Assembly (NCBI RefSeq): GCF_020510685.1
Contig: NZ_CP075185.1
Coordinates: 1,488,001 to 1,552,000, forward strand
Direction of reading: 5' to 3'
Origin: Dechloromonas denitrificans
GTDB lineage: Bacteria > Pseudomonadota > Gammaproteobacteria > Burkholderiales > Rhodocyclaceae
Length of the DNA: 64,000 nucleotides
Numbering within the stretch: position 1 is the stretch's first letter; the number at the start of each line of letters is the position of its first letter. Shown here piece after piece: positions 45,175 through 53,541 of this stretch. The notes beneath the pieces were generated by a model. The model made no database searches and had not been told where the DNA came from. It saw only the letters and a list, made by a program, of their open reading frames with translations. Position numbers and translations under genes: made by a program.

Positions 45175-45996
45175 ATGATCGAGAGTCCATCCATTGCTAA
45201 TCAAAGTCCGCAGTTCCAGGACTTTCTCCCGGCTTGGTGCCTGCTGCTTGCGGTGGCTATGGGCATCCTGGTTTGGGGCGATGGTTGGTATGCCGGATTC
45301 TTCACCGCCCAGTCGGTGAGCGGTGTGCTGCCGCCCTGGTTTTGGGGGGCGCTGACGACGCTCGGCGACGAGCGCATGCTGCTGGCTCTGCTGCTGCCGT
45401 TCTCTCTGCGTTTTCCGCGCGTGTTCTGGGCTATCGTCATTGCCTCGCTGCTCGCTGCGCTGCTTGTTCGCGGGTTGAAGCTGGCGGTTCCCATGCCACG
45501 ACCGGCCGAAGTGCTCGATGCCGCCCAGATCACCGTGATTGGCGCGCGCCGGACGGGGCATGGCTTTCCGTCCAGTCATGCTGCAACGATTTTTGCCTTT
45601 GCCGCCGTCTGGGTGGCCCAGTTGGGCTGGCGACGGGGCTTGCCGATACTGGGGCTGGGCGCGCTGGCAAGTTTTTCCCGCGTTGCCGTCGGGGCGCATT
45701 GGCCGATTGATGTCCTGGCCGGCGCCCTGGTCGGTTCGCTGGCGGCCTGGGCCGGGCTGGTTCTGGCTCCTCGCCTGAGCTGGGGCTTGCGCCCGAAAGT
45801 GCAGTGGGGGCTCGTCTGTCTTGCCGCGTTGGCCGTCTGCAGCTTGCCTTTCGACGCCATGGGTTATCCTGAGTCGCTGCTCTTTCGCTGTGCCTTGTGC
45901 GGTTTTGGACTGGCCGGCTTCTGGCGGCATTACCTCCGGCCATTGCTGCAACAGTGGAGCCGGCAGCCGGTGCGTCGATGGAGCAGATTTGGTTGA
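45175..45996 (+). CDS. PAP2-superfamily lipid phosphatase
   Basis: A 273-residue membrane protein with about six helices, from the ATG at 45175 (MIESPSI), which has GGGAG upstream. All three PAP2 phosphatase motifs are present: KLAVPMPRP, GFPSSHAA (catalytic His) and SRVAVGAHWPIDVLAG. Such enzymes act on undecaprenyl pyrophosphate, phosphatidylglycerol phosphate or lipid A. The next gene, 38 bases on, is an ArnT-like glycosyltransferase, which favours a role in lipid A or lipid-carrier phosphate metabolism. Confidence 0.9.
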   Translation: MIESPSIANQSPQFQDFLPAWCLLLAVAMGILVWGDGWYAGFFTAQSVSGVLPPWFWGALTTLGDERMLLALLLPFSLRFPRVFWAIVIASLLAALLVRGLKLAVPMPRPAEVLDAAQITVIGARRTGHGFPSSHAATIFAFAAVWVAQLGWRRGLPILGLGALASFSRVAVGAHWPIDVLAGALVGSLAAWAGLVLAPRLSWGLRPKVQWGLVCLAALAVCSLPFDAMGYPESLLFRCALCGFGLAGFWRHYLRPLLQQWSRQPVRRWSRFG

Positions 45997-46034
45997 AGAA
46001 GTTTTGAATAAAAAGCAGTCATCCGGTAGTCCGC

Positions 46035-47633
46035 ATGCTTTCATCTAAACGTGCCAACCCGGCACTTTGGGGGTTGTCCCTGGCCGTCGTGCTGCTCGCC
46101 TCGCTGTTCGGGCGACCGGACATCCCGATCGACGAAACCCGTTATCTGAGCGTTGCCTGGGAAGCATGGCAGGGCGGCGACTGGCTGATCATGCACATGA
46201 ACGGCCAGCCCTATCATCACAAGCCGCCACTGCTGTTCTGGCTGATCGGCTTGGGCTGGTCGGTGTTCGGGGTCAATGACTGGTGGCCGCGCAGCATTTC
46301 GGCGCTCGCCTCGCTGGCCTGCGTGCTGCTCACGGCGCAGATCGCCGCCCGGCTCTGGCCGGATCGCCACAAGGTGCCGGCGGCCGCCGGCTGGCTGTTG
46401 CTGACCGGCATTTACTGGCTACTGTTCAGTACCTCGGTGATGTTCGACGTGCTGCTGACCGCCTTCACCTTGCTCGCCCTGCGCGGGGTGCTCGATGTCT
46501 GGCGGCGCGGCGGCTGGCGAGGCTGGCTGTGGTGCGGTATCGGACTCGGTCTGGGCGTGCTGACCAAAGGCCCTTTCGTGTTGCTGTTCGTGCTGCCGGT
46601 CGCGGTAGCCGGCCCGTGGTGGGGGGGCGAACGGGCCAGTGGCAAGGCCTGGTGGCGCGGCGTGCTGGCGGCCGGTGGGCTGGGCGCGGCAATCGCCTTG
46701 CTGTGGGTCATCCCGGCCGCCATTTTTGGCGGTGAAGAGTTTCGCAACGCCATCTTGTGGGGCCAGGTGGCCGGCCGGGTCTCCGGCGAGCTGGCGCACC
46801 GTCAGCCGATCTGGTTCTATTTCGCCGCCGGACTTGTCCTGGTCTTCCCGCTTGTGCTCAGCCGGCAGGCCTGGCGGGCCGCCATCGGGCAGGGGCGCCA
46901 GCGAGCCGACAGTGGCACGCGCTTTCTCGCCTGCTGGAGCGTTCCTGCCTTCATTGCGCTGTCGCTCGCTGGTGGCAAACAGTTTCATTACGTTCTTCCA
47001 CTATGGCCAGCCGTCGCCCTGCTTCTGGCTGCCGGGTGGGAGCAGGGCGCGGCGCGGCGTGGCGGCTTGTGGCTGCTGCCGGTCGTCGTCGCCGGCCTGG
47101 GCGGCGCGCTGCTGGCCTTCCCGTTATGGGTGGGAAAACACTGGTTCGCCGCCTACGCCGGGCCGAGTTGGTCGATCGGCGGTGGCTTGCTGGTCGTTCT
47201 GGCTCTCGTCCTGGCTGTCGTCAGCCGGTTGCGCCGGGAGGCACTCCCGGCGACTCTTGCGCTATTCGCGATGGCCGTCACCAGCGTATTGCTGTTGCTG
47301 GTGGTTCGCCCCTTCAGTCCGGCCTTCGACATGACGCCGCTGGCGGCCGAGTTGAGTCAGCTCGAGAAACAAGGCGTCGAGCTTGTTCATGTCAGCGCCT
47401 ATAACGATCAATACCGTTTCTATGGCCGACTGGAACGCCCGCTGTCGCAGATAAGCCGCGACGAACTCGCGGTTTGGTTTGCCGAGCATCCGGAAAGCCG
47501 GGCCATCGTGTATCTGAAAGATCCTGCCGATCTCGCCAAGCTCGATGCCGATTTTTCCCGGCCCTATCTCTCGGGCGGCGTCGCGCTGATCGGCGCCGGG
47601 GCAGCCGGGCAGTGGCGTGCGCTGAGAAAGTAG
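46035..47633 (+). CDS. ArnT-like glycosyltransferase (GT39/GT83 family)
   Basis: A 532-residue integral membrane enzyme with about 11-12 helices. The catalytic loop DETRYLSVAWE (about residue 33) and the motif YHHKPPLLFW match lipid-carrier-dependent transferases such as ArnT, which adds aminoarabinose to lipid A. The C-terminal soluble part is short. The rest of an arn pathway is not in the window, so the sugar donor and acceptor are unknown. It probably forms an operon with the PAP2 gene. Confidence 0.85.
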   Translation: MLSSKRANPALWGLSLAVVLLASLFGRPDIPIDETRYLSVAWEAWQGGDWLIMHMNGQPYHHKPPLLFWLIGLGWSVFGVNDWWPRSISALASLACVLLTAQIAARLWPDRHKVPAAAGWLLLTGIYWLLFSTSVMFDVLLTAFTLLALRGVLDVWRRGGWRGWLWCGIGLGLGVLTKGPFVLLFVLPVAVAGPWWGGERASGKAWWRGVLAAGGLGAAIALLWVIPAAIFGGEEFRNAILWGQVAGRVSGELAHRQPIWFYFAAGLVLVFPLVLSRQAWRAAIGQGRQRADSGTRFLACWSVPAFIALSLAGGKQFHYVLPLWPAVALLLAAGWEQGAARRGGLWLLPVVVAGLGGALLAFPLWVGKHWFAAYAGPSWSIGGGLLVVLALVLAVVSRLRREALPATLALFAMAVTSVLLLLVVRPFSPAFDMTPLAAELSQLEKQGVELVHVSAYNDQYRFYGRLERPLSQISRDELAVWFAEHPESRAIVYLKDPADLAKLDADFSRPYLSGGVALIGAGAAGQWRALRK

Positions 47634-47634
47634 T

Positions 47635-47652
47635 CCCGGGCCGGCGCCCGGG
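47635..47652. terminator. GC-rich hairpin between convergent genes
   Basis: A 7-bp perfect stem (CCCGGGC / GCCCGGG) with a CGGC loop, just after the ArnT-like stop. No T run follows on either strand, so termination efficiency is doubtful. Confidence 0.4.
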
Positions 47653-47672
47653 AAACGGCTTGCCTGGTCCCG

Positions 47673-48344
47673 TCAGAGACCGTCATCGGCCGGCGCTGGC
47701 TGCGCAGCCTGCGCCAAAGGCAGTTCCGGTGGCGGGAAATGTCCGCTGCCCGCTTCCGGTTGCAATGCGCCGGCCTGACTGGCTAGCGGAATCACCCCGG
47801 CCCAGACGGGGATGTTCATATCCTCGGCGCTGTCTTCGGCACCCCAGTTGCGGACCTTGGCCACCGCTTCGCTGAGTGCCAGGCGGAGAATGCGCGTGCC
47901 GGCCAGTTCGCCCGGGCTGGCCGCCCGGACATGGGCGTTGCGGCCGGGGCTGACGTGTTCGAGAAAGGCGGCCATTGCCGCTGCCTTGTCCGATGCTTCA
48001 TCTACCGCGGCAAACTGCCCGTAGATCACCACCGAGCGGTAATTCATCGAATGGTGAAAGGCCGAACGGGCGAGCACCAGCCCGTCGAGGTGGCTGATGC
48101 AGACCGAACATTCGCTGGCGAGCAGGGCGTTGATCAGCCGCGAATTGTTGGCGCCGTGGATGTAGAGGTGTTCGCCGCTCCGCCAGCAGGCGGTCGGCAG
48201 GCAATGGACGCTGCCCTCCGCCGTAAAGGCGATGTGGCAGAGGAAAGCGGCATCGATGATGGCGGCGATGGTCGGCGTTTCGTAATGGGCGCGCTGCGCT
48301 TTGCGCTTGATCTCGGTACGACGGCTGGGAGCGGTGGCAGACAT
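47673..48344 (-). CDS. Pyridoxamine 5'-phosphate oxidase-like flavin-binding protein
   Basis: A 223-residue FMN-binding split-barrel protein from the ATG at 48344 (MSATAPSRR). The N-terminal RTEIKRKAQRAHYE and the HCLPTACWRSGEHLYIHG stretch match the PNPOx-like/NimA group, whose members reduce nitro compounds or bind flavin. The C-terminal 35 residues are proline- and alanine-rich. It is convergent with the ArnT-like gene. The true substrate is unknown. Confidence 0.85.
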   Translation of the reverse strand: MSATAPSRRTEIKRKAQRAHYETPTIAAIIDAAFLCHIAFTAEGSVHCLPTACWRSGEHLYIHGANNSRLINALLASECSVCISHLDGLVLARSAFHHSMNYRSVVIYGQFAAVDEASDKAAAMAAFLEHVSPGRNAHVRAASPGELAGTRILRLALSEAVAKVRNWGAEDSAEDMNIPVWAGVIPLASQAGALQPEAGSGHFPPPELPLAQAAQPAPADDGL

Positions 48345-48492
48345 GGTTGGTTCCGGTGGGCTGGGCGACCAGCATAGCCAATCTTTGGCGCGCTCAAAAG
48401 AGTCGGCAACTGTGCATTGGCGGGAACCAGATGAAATCCGGCCACGTTTATTTCCCCGCTCGCCGTCCGTGGCCGGCCGATTTTGCTGCGGT

Positions 48493-49266
48493 TCAGGCGG
48501 CGAGCAGGCTTTGCAGCTTGCTGTAGAAAGTCTTGTCGCGTTCGTATTGCCCATCGGCGAGCTGCCCCTTATTGGCTTCCAGTGTGGCCAGCAGGTTGTC
48601 GACGGCCTGGCGGTAGCTGTCGATTTTGTCGGGAGGGTACTGCGTTCCCATAGTCTTGCCGTCAACCTCCAGGCCGTAGATGGCGATATGCATGCTCAAC
48701 TGGTAGGTCATCATCTCGCCCATGCCCATCCCGGCGGTCGCCTGGAACCAGGCTTCCTTGAAGGCATCCGGCGCATCCTTGGGCGGGAAGGACATGGTCC
48801 GGGCGGCGCCCACCTCGTCGATTCCGTCATGGTTCAGGTCGACGCTGTAGCCTTCCGGCAGCAGCAGGTTTTGCGCCCCTTCATCGCTCAGTGAGCCGGT
48901 GTCGATGCGCTCGGCCAGGCAGTGGTTCTGGCGCACGGCATCAAGCTCCTTGGCCGACAGCGTGCCGAGAAAGGCGCGGGCGTTTTCGATCCCTCCCGAG
49001 CTGTAGGCCTTGTTCAGCACCTCGGCATAGAGGGCCTGGTTTTCGGTGCTGACGCCGCGCCGGGCCGCGAGTTCGCTATGCGTACTGCCGAGAATGTCGG
49101 CGAGCGACCGGCTGTTGGTCTCGCTGCTGCCGCTACTGTTTTGCGTCGGCGTGCTTTGCGCCGCGAAGGCGGCTTGATAGGCCGCGTAGAAGCCGCTGTC
49201 CGGCGTTTCGCGGTAGCCCAGACGCTGGGAGGTGGTGATTGGCGCTCCGACATTTCTGACATCCAT
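48493..49266 (-). CDS. Hypothetical protein with EF-hand-like loop
   Basis: A 257-residue protein with AAGGAA before the ATG. A Ser/Gln/Thr-rich N-terminal third has no signal peptide. Near residue 145 a DLNHDGIDEVG loop matches a calcium-binding EF-hand or dockerin-type motif. The C-terminus is helical (YRQAVDNLLATLEANKGQL). Similar proteins of unknown role occur in proteobacteria; secretion by a signal-less route is possible. Confidence 0.7.
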   Translation of the reverse strand: MDVRNVGAPITTSQRLGYRETPDSGFYAAYQAAFAAQSTPTQNSSGSSETNSRSLADILGSTHSELAARRGVSTENQALYAEVLNKAYSSGGIENARAFLGTLSAKELDAVRQNHCLAERIDTGSLSDEGAQNLLLPEGYSVDLNHDGIDEVGAARTMSFPPKDAPDAFKEAWFQATAGMGMGEMMTYQLSMHIAIYGLEVDGKTMGTQYPPDKIDSYRQAVDNLLATLEANKGQLADGQYERDKTFYSKLQSLLAA

Positions 49267-49406
49267 GCTGTTTCCTTTCGGTAAGTTTTGCCGTTTTTCG
49301 GGAATGCCGTCCGTTTTCTTGCCGCTTTTCGGTCGGGCAGGGCATTGTTCCGTTGACTAAGCAGGTGACGTGCCAACGGCATGAACGGCGATGCTCGCTG
49401 CGGCTA

Positions 49407-49436
49407 TTGACGCACTGCACAAAATGCCCGCACAAT
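49407..49436 (+). promoter_or_regulatory. Promoter of the eamA leader
   Basis: A -35 box TTGACG (49407-49412), an 18-base spacer and a -10 box CACAAT (49431-49436). The expected start point is near 49443, the first base of the leader peptide ATG, so the leader message may be leaderless. Confidence 0.5.
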
Positions 49437-49442
49437 GAATCT

Positions 49443-49535
49443 ATGAGCTATCGTCCTTTCGCCCTGATTTCGCTTAGCCGCCGCGTTCTGCGTGCGTGGC
49501 GCGTTGTCGTCGATCCGGGGCCGGGAGTGGGGTAG
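49443..49535 (+). CDS. Leader peptide of the eamA attenuator
   Basis: A 30-codon ORF, too small for normal gene calling, directly upstream of an intrinsic terminator and the exporter gene. Codons 13-23 read R-R-V-L-R-A-W-R-V-V-V, an arginine/valine/leucine-rich control run like those of amino acid operon leader peptides. The stop (TAG at 49533) is 24 bases before the terminator stem. No strong ribosome site is seen, which fits a leaderless start. Confidence 0.6.
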   Translation: MSYRPFALISLSRRVLRAWRVVVDPGPGVG

Positions 49536-49568
49536 CTGTTTCATACCGAATTCACCAGAGGCCGCGGA
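49514..49568 (+). promoter_or_regulatory. Predicted antiterminator pairing
   Basis: TCCGGGGCC (49514-49522, within the last codons of the leader peptide) can pair with GGCCGCGGA (49560-49568, the left arm of the terminator) with 8 of 9 matches. This would exclude the terminator hairpin when a ribosome stalls on the preceding valine and arginine codons. Confidence 0.45.
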
Positions 49569-49597
49569 TTCAACCCCGCGGCCTTTTTGTTTTTTAC
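49559..49597 (+). terminator. Intrinsic terminator/attenuator before eamA
   Basis: A 9-bp perfect stem AGGCCGCGG / CCGCGGCCT (49559-49567 with 49576-49584, 8-base loop) is followed by two T runs. It lies between the leader peptide and the exporter gene, 22 bases before the ATG of the exporter, so it must be read through for expression. Confidence 0.9.
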
Positions 49598-49618
49598 TCA
49601 CCATAAGAGGAGCGTTCG

Positions 49619-50524
49619 ATGCCTGTTCCCGTCGCCTATCTCGCCATCGTCCTGATCTGGTCCACTACGCCGCTGGCCATCCAGTGGAGTACGCAAGGGG
49701 CCGGCTTTGCCTTCGCCGTGCTGGCCCGCATGCTGATCGGTGTCGTTGTCGCCGCACTGTTGGTCGCCGCCTGGCGCATCGGCCTGCCGCTGCATGCGCG
49801 GGCGCGTCGGGCCTATCTGGTGGGCGGCCTCGGACTGTTCGGCTCGATGGCCTTGACCTACTGGGCGGCGCGTTACGTGCACTCCGGGTTGGTTTCGGTG
49901 CTCTTCGGTCTGTCGCCGTTGATGGCCGGGGGGCTGGCCGCCCTGTGCCTGGGCGAACGGGCGCTGACGCCACTCAAGCTGGTCGGCATGCTGCTCGGGG
50001 CGCTCGGCCTGGCGGTCATTTTCATCCATGGCGACAGCCTGGGCGGCGAATACGCGCTGGCCGGACTGCTCGTGCTGTTGCTGGCCGTCTTCATTTACTC
50101 GGGCAGTCTGGTCTGGCTGAAGCGGATCGGCGACGACAGCCCACCGCTGGCCACCACGGTCGGTACGCTGCTCGTTTCCCTGCCGTTGTTTACGCTGCTC
50201 TGGGCCGCCACCGACGGACAGTTGCCGGCCTTGGTACCGCTGCGCTCGGCGGGGGCCATCGTCTATCTCGGCGTTTTCGGCTCAGTGATCGGCTTTGCGC
50301 TCTACTATTACGTCATCCAGCACCTCGAGGCTTCGAAAGTGGCCTTGATCACGCTGATCACGCCGGTGCTGGCGCTGCTGCTCGGTCATCTGTTCAATGG
50401 CGAGACGATCGGCTGGCGCCTGTGGCTGGGGAGCGGCCTGATCCTGTTCGGTTTGACCGTGCATCAGGCGAATGCGCTGATTTCCTTGTGTCTCTCGCCG
50501 CGCCCCGCGCGGAGCCTCGGCTAA
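49619..50524 (+). CDS. EamA-family (DMT) transporter, probable metabolite exporter
   Basis: A 301-residue inner-membrane protein with about ten helices in two EamA repeats (roughly 1-135 and 147-290). AGAGGAG lies 7 bases before the ATG. Members of this drug/metabolite family export amino acids, purines or toxic metabolites. An upstream leader peptide and terminator suggest amino-acid-responsive transcription, which supports an amino acid substrate; the codon run hints at valine, leucine or arginine, but this is inference. Confidence 0.9.
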   Translation: MPVPVAYLAIVLIWSTTPLAIQWSTQGAGFAFAVLARMLIGVVVAALLVAAWRIGLPLHARARRAYLVGGLGLFGSMALTYWAARYVHSGLVSVLFGLSPLMAGGLAALCLGERALTPLKLVGMLLGALGLAVIFIHGDSLGGEYALAGLLVLLLAVFIYSGSLVWLKRIGDDSPPLATTVGTLLVSLPLFTLLWAATDGQLPALVPLRSAGAIVYLGVFGSVIGFALYYYVIQHLEASKVALITLITPVLALLLGHLFNGETIGWRLWLGSGLILFGLTVHQANALISLCLSPRPARSLG

Positions 50525-50616
50525 ACACCCGAAACCCGCACCAGATGGTGCATGGGCGCCGCCGACTTCTGTTAATCTGTCACCCCACCAAAATTACCTG
50601 TTTTTCGGAGTTCGGT

Positions 50617-51396
50617 TTGCTGCGGATCTTGATCGTTGATGACAACCTTTCCATGCGCAAGGTACTGGCCGCGTTGTTTACCAGCGCGGGGCACGAGGTC
50701 GTCGGGGCTTTTGCCGACGGCAACGGTATCGAGGAACTGATCCGTCAGACCGCGCCGGATCTCGTTTGTCTCGATTACCACATGCCGGGGCGCGACGGCT
50801 TGACCATCCTGAAGGTCATCCAGGCCGAAATGCCGCAAATCGACGTCGTCTTCATGACCGCTTCCAGCGAGTCCGACATCGAGGAAAAGGCCGCCGATGC
50901 GGGCGCCTCGGGCTTCATTCGCAAGCCGTTCAGCCAGGCGCAGATCATCGACGAACTGCGTGCCGTCGAAGAAACGCGCACGGCCGTGAACCAGGCGGGC
51001 GCAGTGCCTCCTGGTGAGGTCAGGGTGCGCCGGCGGGGCACGGCGGTGATTGCCGACGACAACGGCTCGGTCCGTCTGGTGCTCAAGGGGCTGCTCGAAG
51101 CCTGCGGCCTGCAGGTTGTCCAGTCGGTGGCGACCGGTGGGGAAGCGATTCTGGCGGCCAAGAATCACCAGCCACGGATCCTCTGTCTCGATATCAACAT
51201 GCCGGTGATGGGCGGCCTGGAGGCCTTGCCGCAAATCGTCGAGGCCAGTCCGCAGACCGCGGTGATCATGGTCACCGGCTGCGCCGACAAGATGCTGGTT
51301 GCCCAGTCGGCCGGCCTCGGCGCCGTCGGTTACATCATCAAGCCGCTGCGCCCGGCGTATGTCGAGAACTTCATCCGCAAGCTGCTCGGCGCCTAG
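50617..51396 (+). CDS. Tandem double-receiver response regulator
   Basis: A 259-residue protein with two complete CheY-like domains and no output domain. First: VDDN at the start, phospho-Asp in LVCLDYHMPGRDG, Lys in FIRKPFS. Second: IADDN, phospho-Asp in ILCLDINMPVMGG, Lys in YIIKPLRP. The start is TTG at 50617 with GGAG 6 bases upstream; the frame runs further back through eamA in another phase but is not coding there. It overlaps the end of modC convergently by 4 bases. It may compete for phosphate as a sink or relay. No kinase is adjacent. Confidence 0.88.
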   Translation: MLRILIVDDNLSMRKVLAALFTSAGHEVVGAFADGNGIEELIRQTAPDLVCLDYHMPGRDGLTILKVIQAEMPQIDVVFMTASSESDIEEKAADAGASGFIRKPFSQAQIIDELRAVEETRTAVNQAGAVPPGEVRVRRRGTAVIADDNGSVRLVLKGLLEACGLQVVQSVATGGEAILAAKNHQPRILCLDINMPVMGGLEALPQIVEASPQTAVIMVTGCADKMLVAQSAGLGAVGYIIKPLRPAYVENFIRKLLGA

Positions 51397-52472
51397 GCGA
51401 GCAAGGCCACGGCCTTGATCTGGGCGCGCAGCGCCAGGCCGGGGCGGATATCGAGGCGCTCGGCCGAGCGCCGGGTAATGCGGGCGAGCAAGGGTTCGCC
51501 GGCGACATCGAGTTTGACCAGGACATGACCCGGAGTGTCGGTCGGCGCCTGATCGACGACGACGGCGGCGACGCAATTGAGGATGCTGGTCTGCACCTGG
51601 GGGAGCAGCGCCAGGCTGACATCGCGGGCATGGATGCGACAGCGCAGCGGCGTGCCGACCGGCTCGTCGTGGCGCGAGACGAAAATCGCCCCGCCGGCGA
51701 ATTCGAGGCGGGTCAGGTCGTCGGCTTCGTGCGCCGCGACGCGGGCTTCGATGACCACGCCGGCATCGTCGGCGAAGACGGCCGGCAGGTCGATGCGGCT
51801 GAGCACGGCGTTGAGCGGCCCGCTGGCCACCACCCGGCCCGCGTCGAGCAGTACCAGATGGTCGGCCAGCCGGGCGACTTCGTCCGGGCTGTGGCTGACG
51901 TAGATGATCGGGATCGACAGTTCGCGGTGCAGGCGTTCCAGGTAGGGCAGGATTTCCAGCTTGCGTTTCAGGTCGAGCGCTGCCAGCGGTTCGTCCATCA
52001 GCAGGATTTGCGGCGCGGCGAGCAGGGCGCGGGCAATCGCCACGCGCTGGCATTCGCCGCCGGACAGCTGGCCGGGCGGACGGTCGAGCAAATGACCGAT
52101 GCCGAGCAGCTCGGCCACCGCCGGCAGCGCGAAGCGGCGTTCGTGGGCCGGGGCGCGGCGCTCGCCGAATTCGATGTTGCGACGGACCGACAGATGGGGG
52201 AACAGGCTGGCTTCCTGAAAGACCACGCCGAGCGCCCGCTGGTGCGGCGGCACGAAATGGCCCCGGCTTTCGTCCTGCCAGACCGTGTCGCCGATCGCCA
52301 GGTAGCCGTCCGGTGCCCGTTCCAGTCCGGCCAGGGCGCGCAGCACGGTGGTTTTGCCCGAGCCGGAGTGGCCGAACAGGCCGCTGATGCCGCGCCCGGG
52401 CAGCATCAGGTCGACATCCAGCGTGAAGTCCTGCCGCGCGATACGGAATCTGGCCTGGATTTCGCCGCTCAT
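51393..52472 (-). CDS. modC: Molybdate ABC transporter ATP-binding protein ModC
   Basis: A 359-residue ATPase for molybdate uptake. Walker [10 protein letters not shown] (about 34-42), signature LSGGECQR, Walker [13 protein letters not shown] and the switch His in VSHSPDE are intact. The C-terminal part holds a TOBE/Mop domain (about 290-355) that binds oxyanion. It overlaps modB by 4 bases and is the last gene of the mod operon. Confidence 0.95.
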   Translation of the reverse strand: MSGEIQARFRIARQDFTLDVDLMLPGRGISGLFGHSGSGKTTVLRALAGLERAPDGYLAIGDTVWQDESRGHFVPPHQRALGVVFQEASLFPHLSVRRNIEFGERRAPAHERRFALPAVAELLGIGHLLDRPPGQLSGGECQRVAIARALLAAPQILLMDEPLAALDLKRKLEILPYLERLHRELSIPIIYVSHSPDEVARLADHLVLLDAGRVVASGPLNAVLSRIDLPAVFADDAGVVIEARVAAHEADDLTRLEFAGGAIFVSRHDEPVGTPLRCRIHARDVSLALLPQVQTSILNCVAAVVVDQAPTDTPGHVLVKLDVAGEPLLARITRRSAERLDIRPGLALRAQIKAVALLA

Positions 52473-53149
52473 AGGGCTTTGCGGCGAGCCGGGTTGAAGG
52501 TGTAGAGGGCGAGCAGCACCAGGAAGCTGAACAGCACCATGGCGCCGGACAGCCAGTGGGCCTGGGTGTATTCCATCGCCTCGACATGGTCATATATCTG
52601 CACCGAGACGACGCGCGTCTTCTCCGGAATATTGCCGCCGATCATCAGCACGATGCCGAATTCGCCGACGGTGTGGGCGAAGCCGAGAATGGCACCGCTC
52701 AGGAAGCCGGGCTTGGCGAGCGGCACGGCGACCGACCAGAAGGTGTCCCACGGGCTGGCGCGCAGCGTCGCGGCAACTTCCAGCGGCCGCTCGCCGATTG
52801 CCTCGAAGGCGTTCTGGATCGGCTGGACGACGAAGGGCAGGGAATAGAACACCGAGGCGATGACCAGGCCGGGGAAGGTGAAGGGCAGCAGGCCGAGGCC
52901 GAGCGCTTCGGTCAGCTGGCCGAGCGGGCCGTGCGGCCCCATGGTGACGAGCAGGTAGAAGCCGAGCACGGTCGGCGGCAGGACCAGCGGCAAGGCAACC
53001 AGCGCCCCGACCGCACCCTTGAAGGCGGAACGGGTGCGGGCCAGCCACCAGGCGATGGGCGTGCCGATGACGAGCAGCAGCAGGGTCACGACCGTGGCCA
53101 GCTTGAGGGTCAGCCAGATGGCGTTGAGATCGGCACTTTCCATGGTCAA
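52469..53149 (-). CDS. modB: Molybdate ABC transporter permease ModB
   Basis: A 226-residue permease with five to six helices. The coupling-loop motif [20 protein letters not shown] (about 130-150) is characteristic of ModB/CysT-type permeases. It lies between a NifX-like gene (4-base overlap) and modC (4-base overlap), implying tight translational coupling. Confidence 0.94.
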   Translation of the reverse strand: MTMESADLNAIWLTLKLATVVTLLLLVIGTPIAWWLARTRSAFKGAVGALVALPLVLPPTVLGFYLLVTMGPHGPLGQLTEALGLGLLPFTFPGLVIASVFYSLPFVVQPIQNAFEAIGERPLEVAATLRASPWDTFWSVAVPLAKPGFLSGAILGFAHTVGEFGIVLMIGGNIPEKTRVVSVQIYDHVEAMEYTQAHWLSGAMVLFSFLVLLALYTFNPARRKAL

Positions 53150-53538
53150 TGGCGGGAAAACAGATCGCGCAGTTTACAGAGGCTGGTGGTGATATCAAAG
53201 CGCGGATCGGCCAGCGCTTCGCCGGCCAGGATGCGGGCGATCGCCTCGGCCGGCTCGGCTTCGCCGGTGAGCAGCACGTCGGCGCCGCGTTTTTTCATGT
53301 GGCGGATGAAGCCGTCGCCGGCGCTGGCGCAGACCACCAGATCGATGCCGTCAAGCGGGTGCGGGCCGTCGTCGGCAAACGTGTGGAGGATCTGTTCCTT
53401 GTCCAGATCGACCCGTTTTGGTGCGGGCAGTATCTGGTTGGCACGGTGCTCGGTCAGGTCGTAAACCAGCCATTGCCGGGTTTGTCCGGCATGGCCGCTG
53501 ACGGCGGTGAAGTCTTTGGTGGCGATGGCGATTTTCAT
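53146..53538 (-). CDS. NifX/NifB-like iron-molybdenum cofactor-binding domain protein
   Basis: A 130-residue single-domain protein of the dinitrogenase iron-molybdenum cofactor biosynthesis family (NafY/NifX/VnfX type). It starts [19 protein letters not shown] and has the glycine-rich [20 protein letters not shown] stretch. Members bind metal clusters or molybdenum species. No nif genes are visible here, and its place inside the mod operon suggests a molybdenum-handling role independent of nitrogenase. It overlaps modB by 4 bases. Confidence 0.85.
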   Translation of the reverse strand: MKIAIATKDFTAVSGHAGQTRQWLVYDLTEHRANQILPAPKRVDLDKEQILHTFADDGPHPLDGIDLVVCASAGDGFIRHMKKRGADVLLTGEAEPAEAIARILAGEALADPRFDITTSLCKLRDLFSRH

Positions 53539-53541
53539 GGT

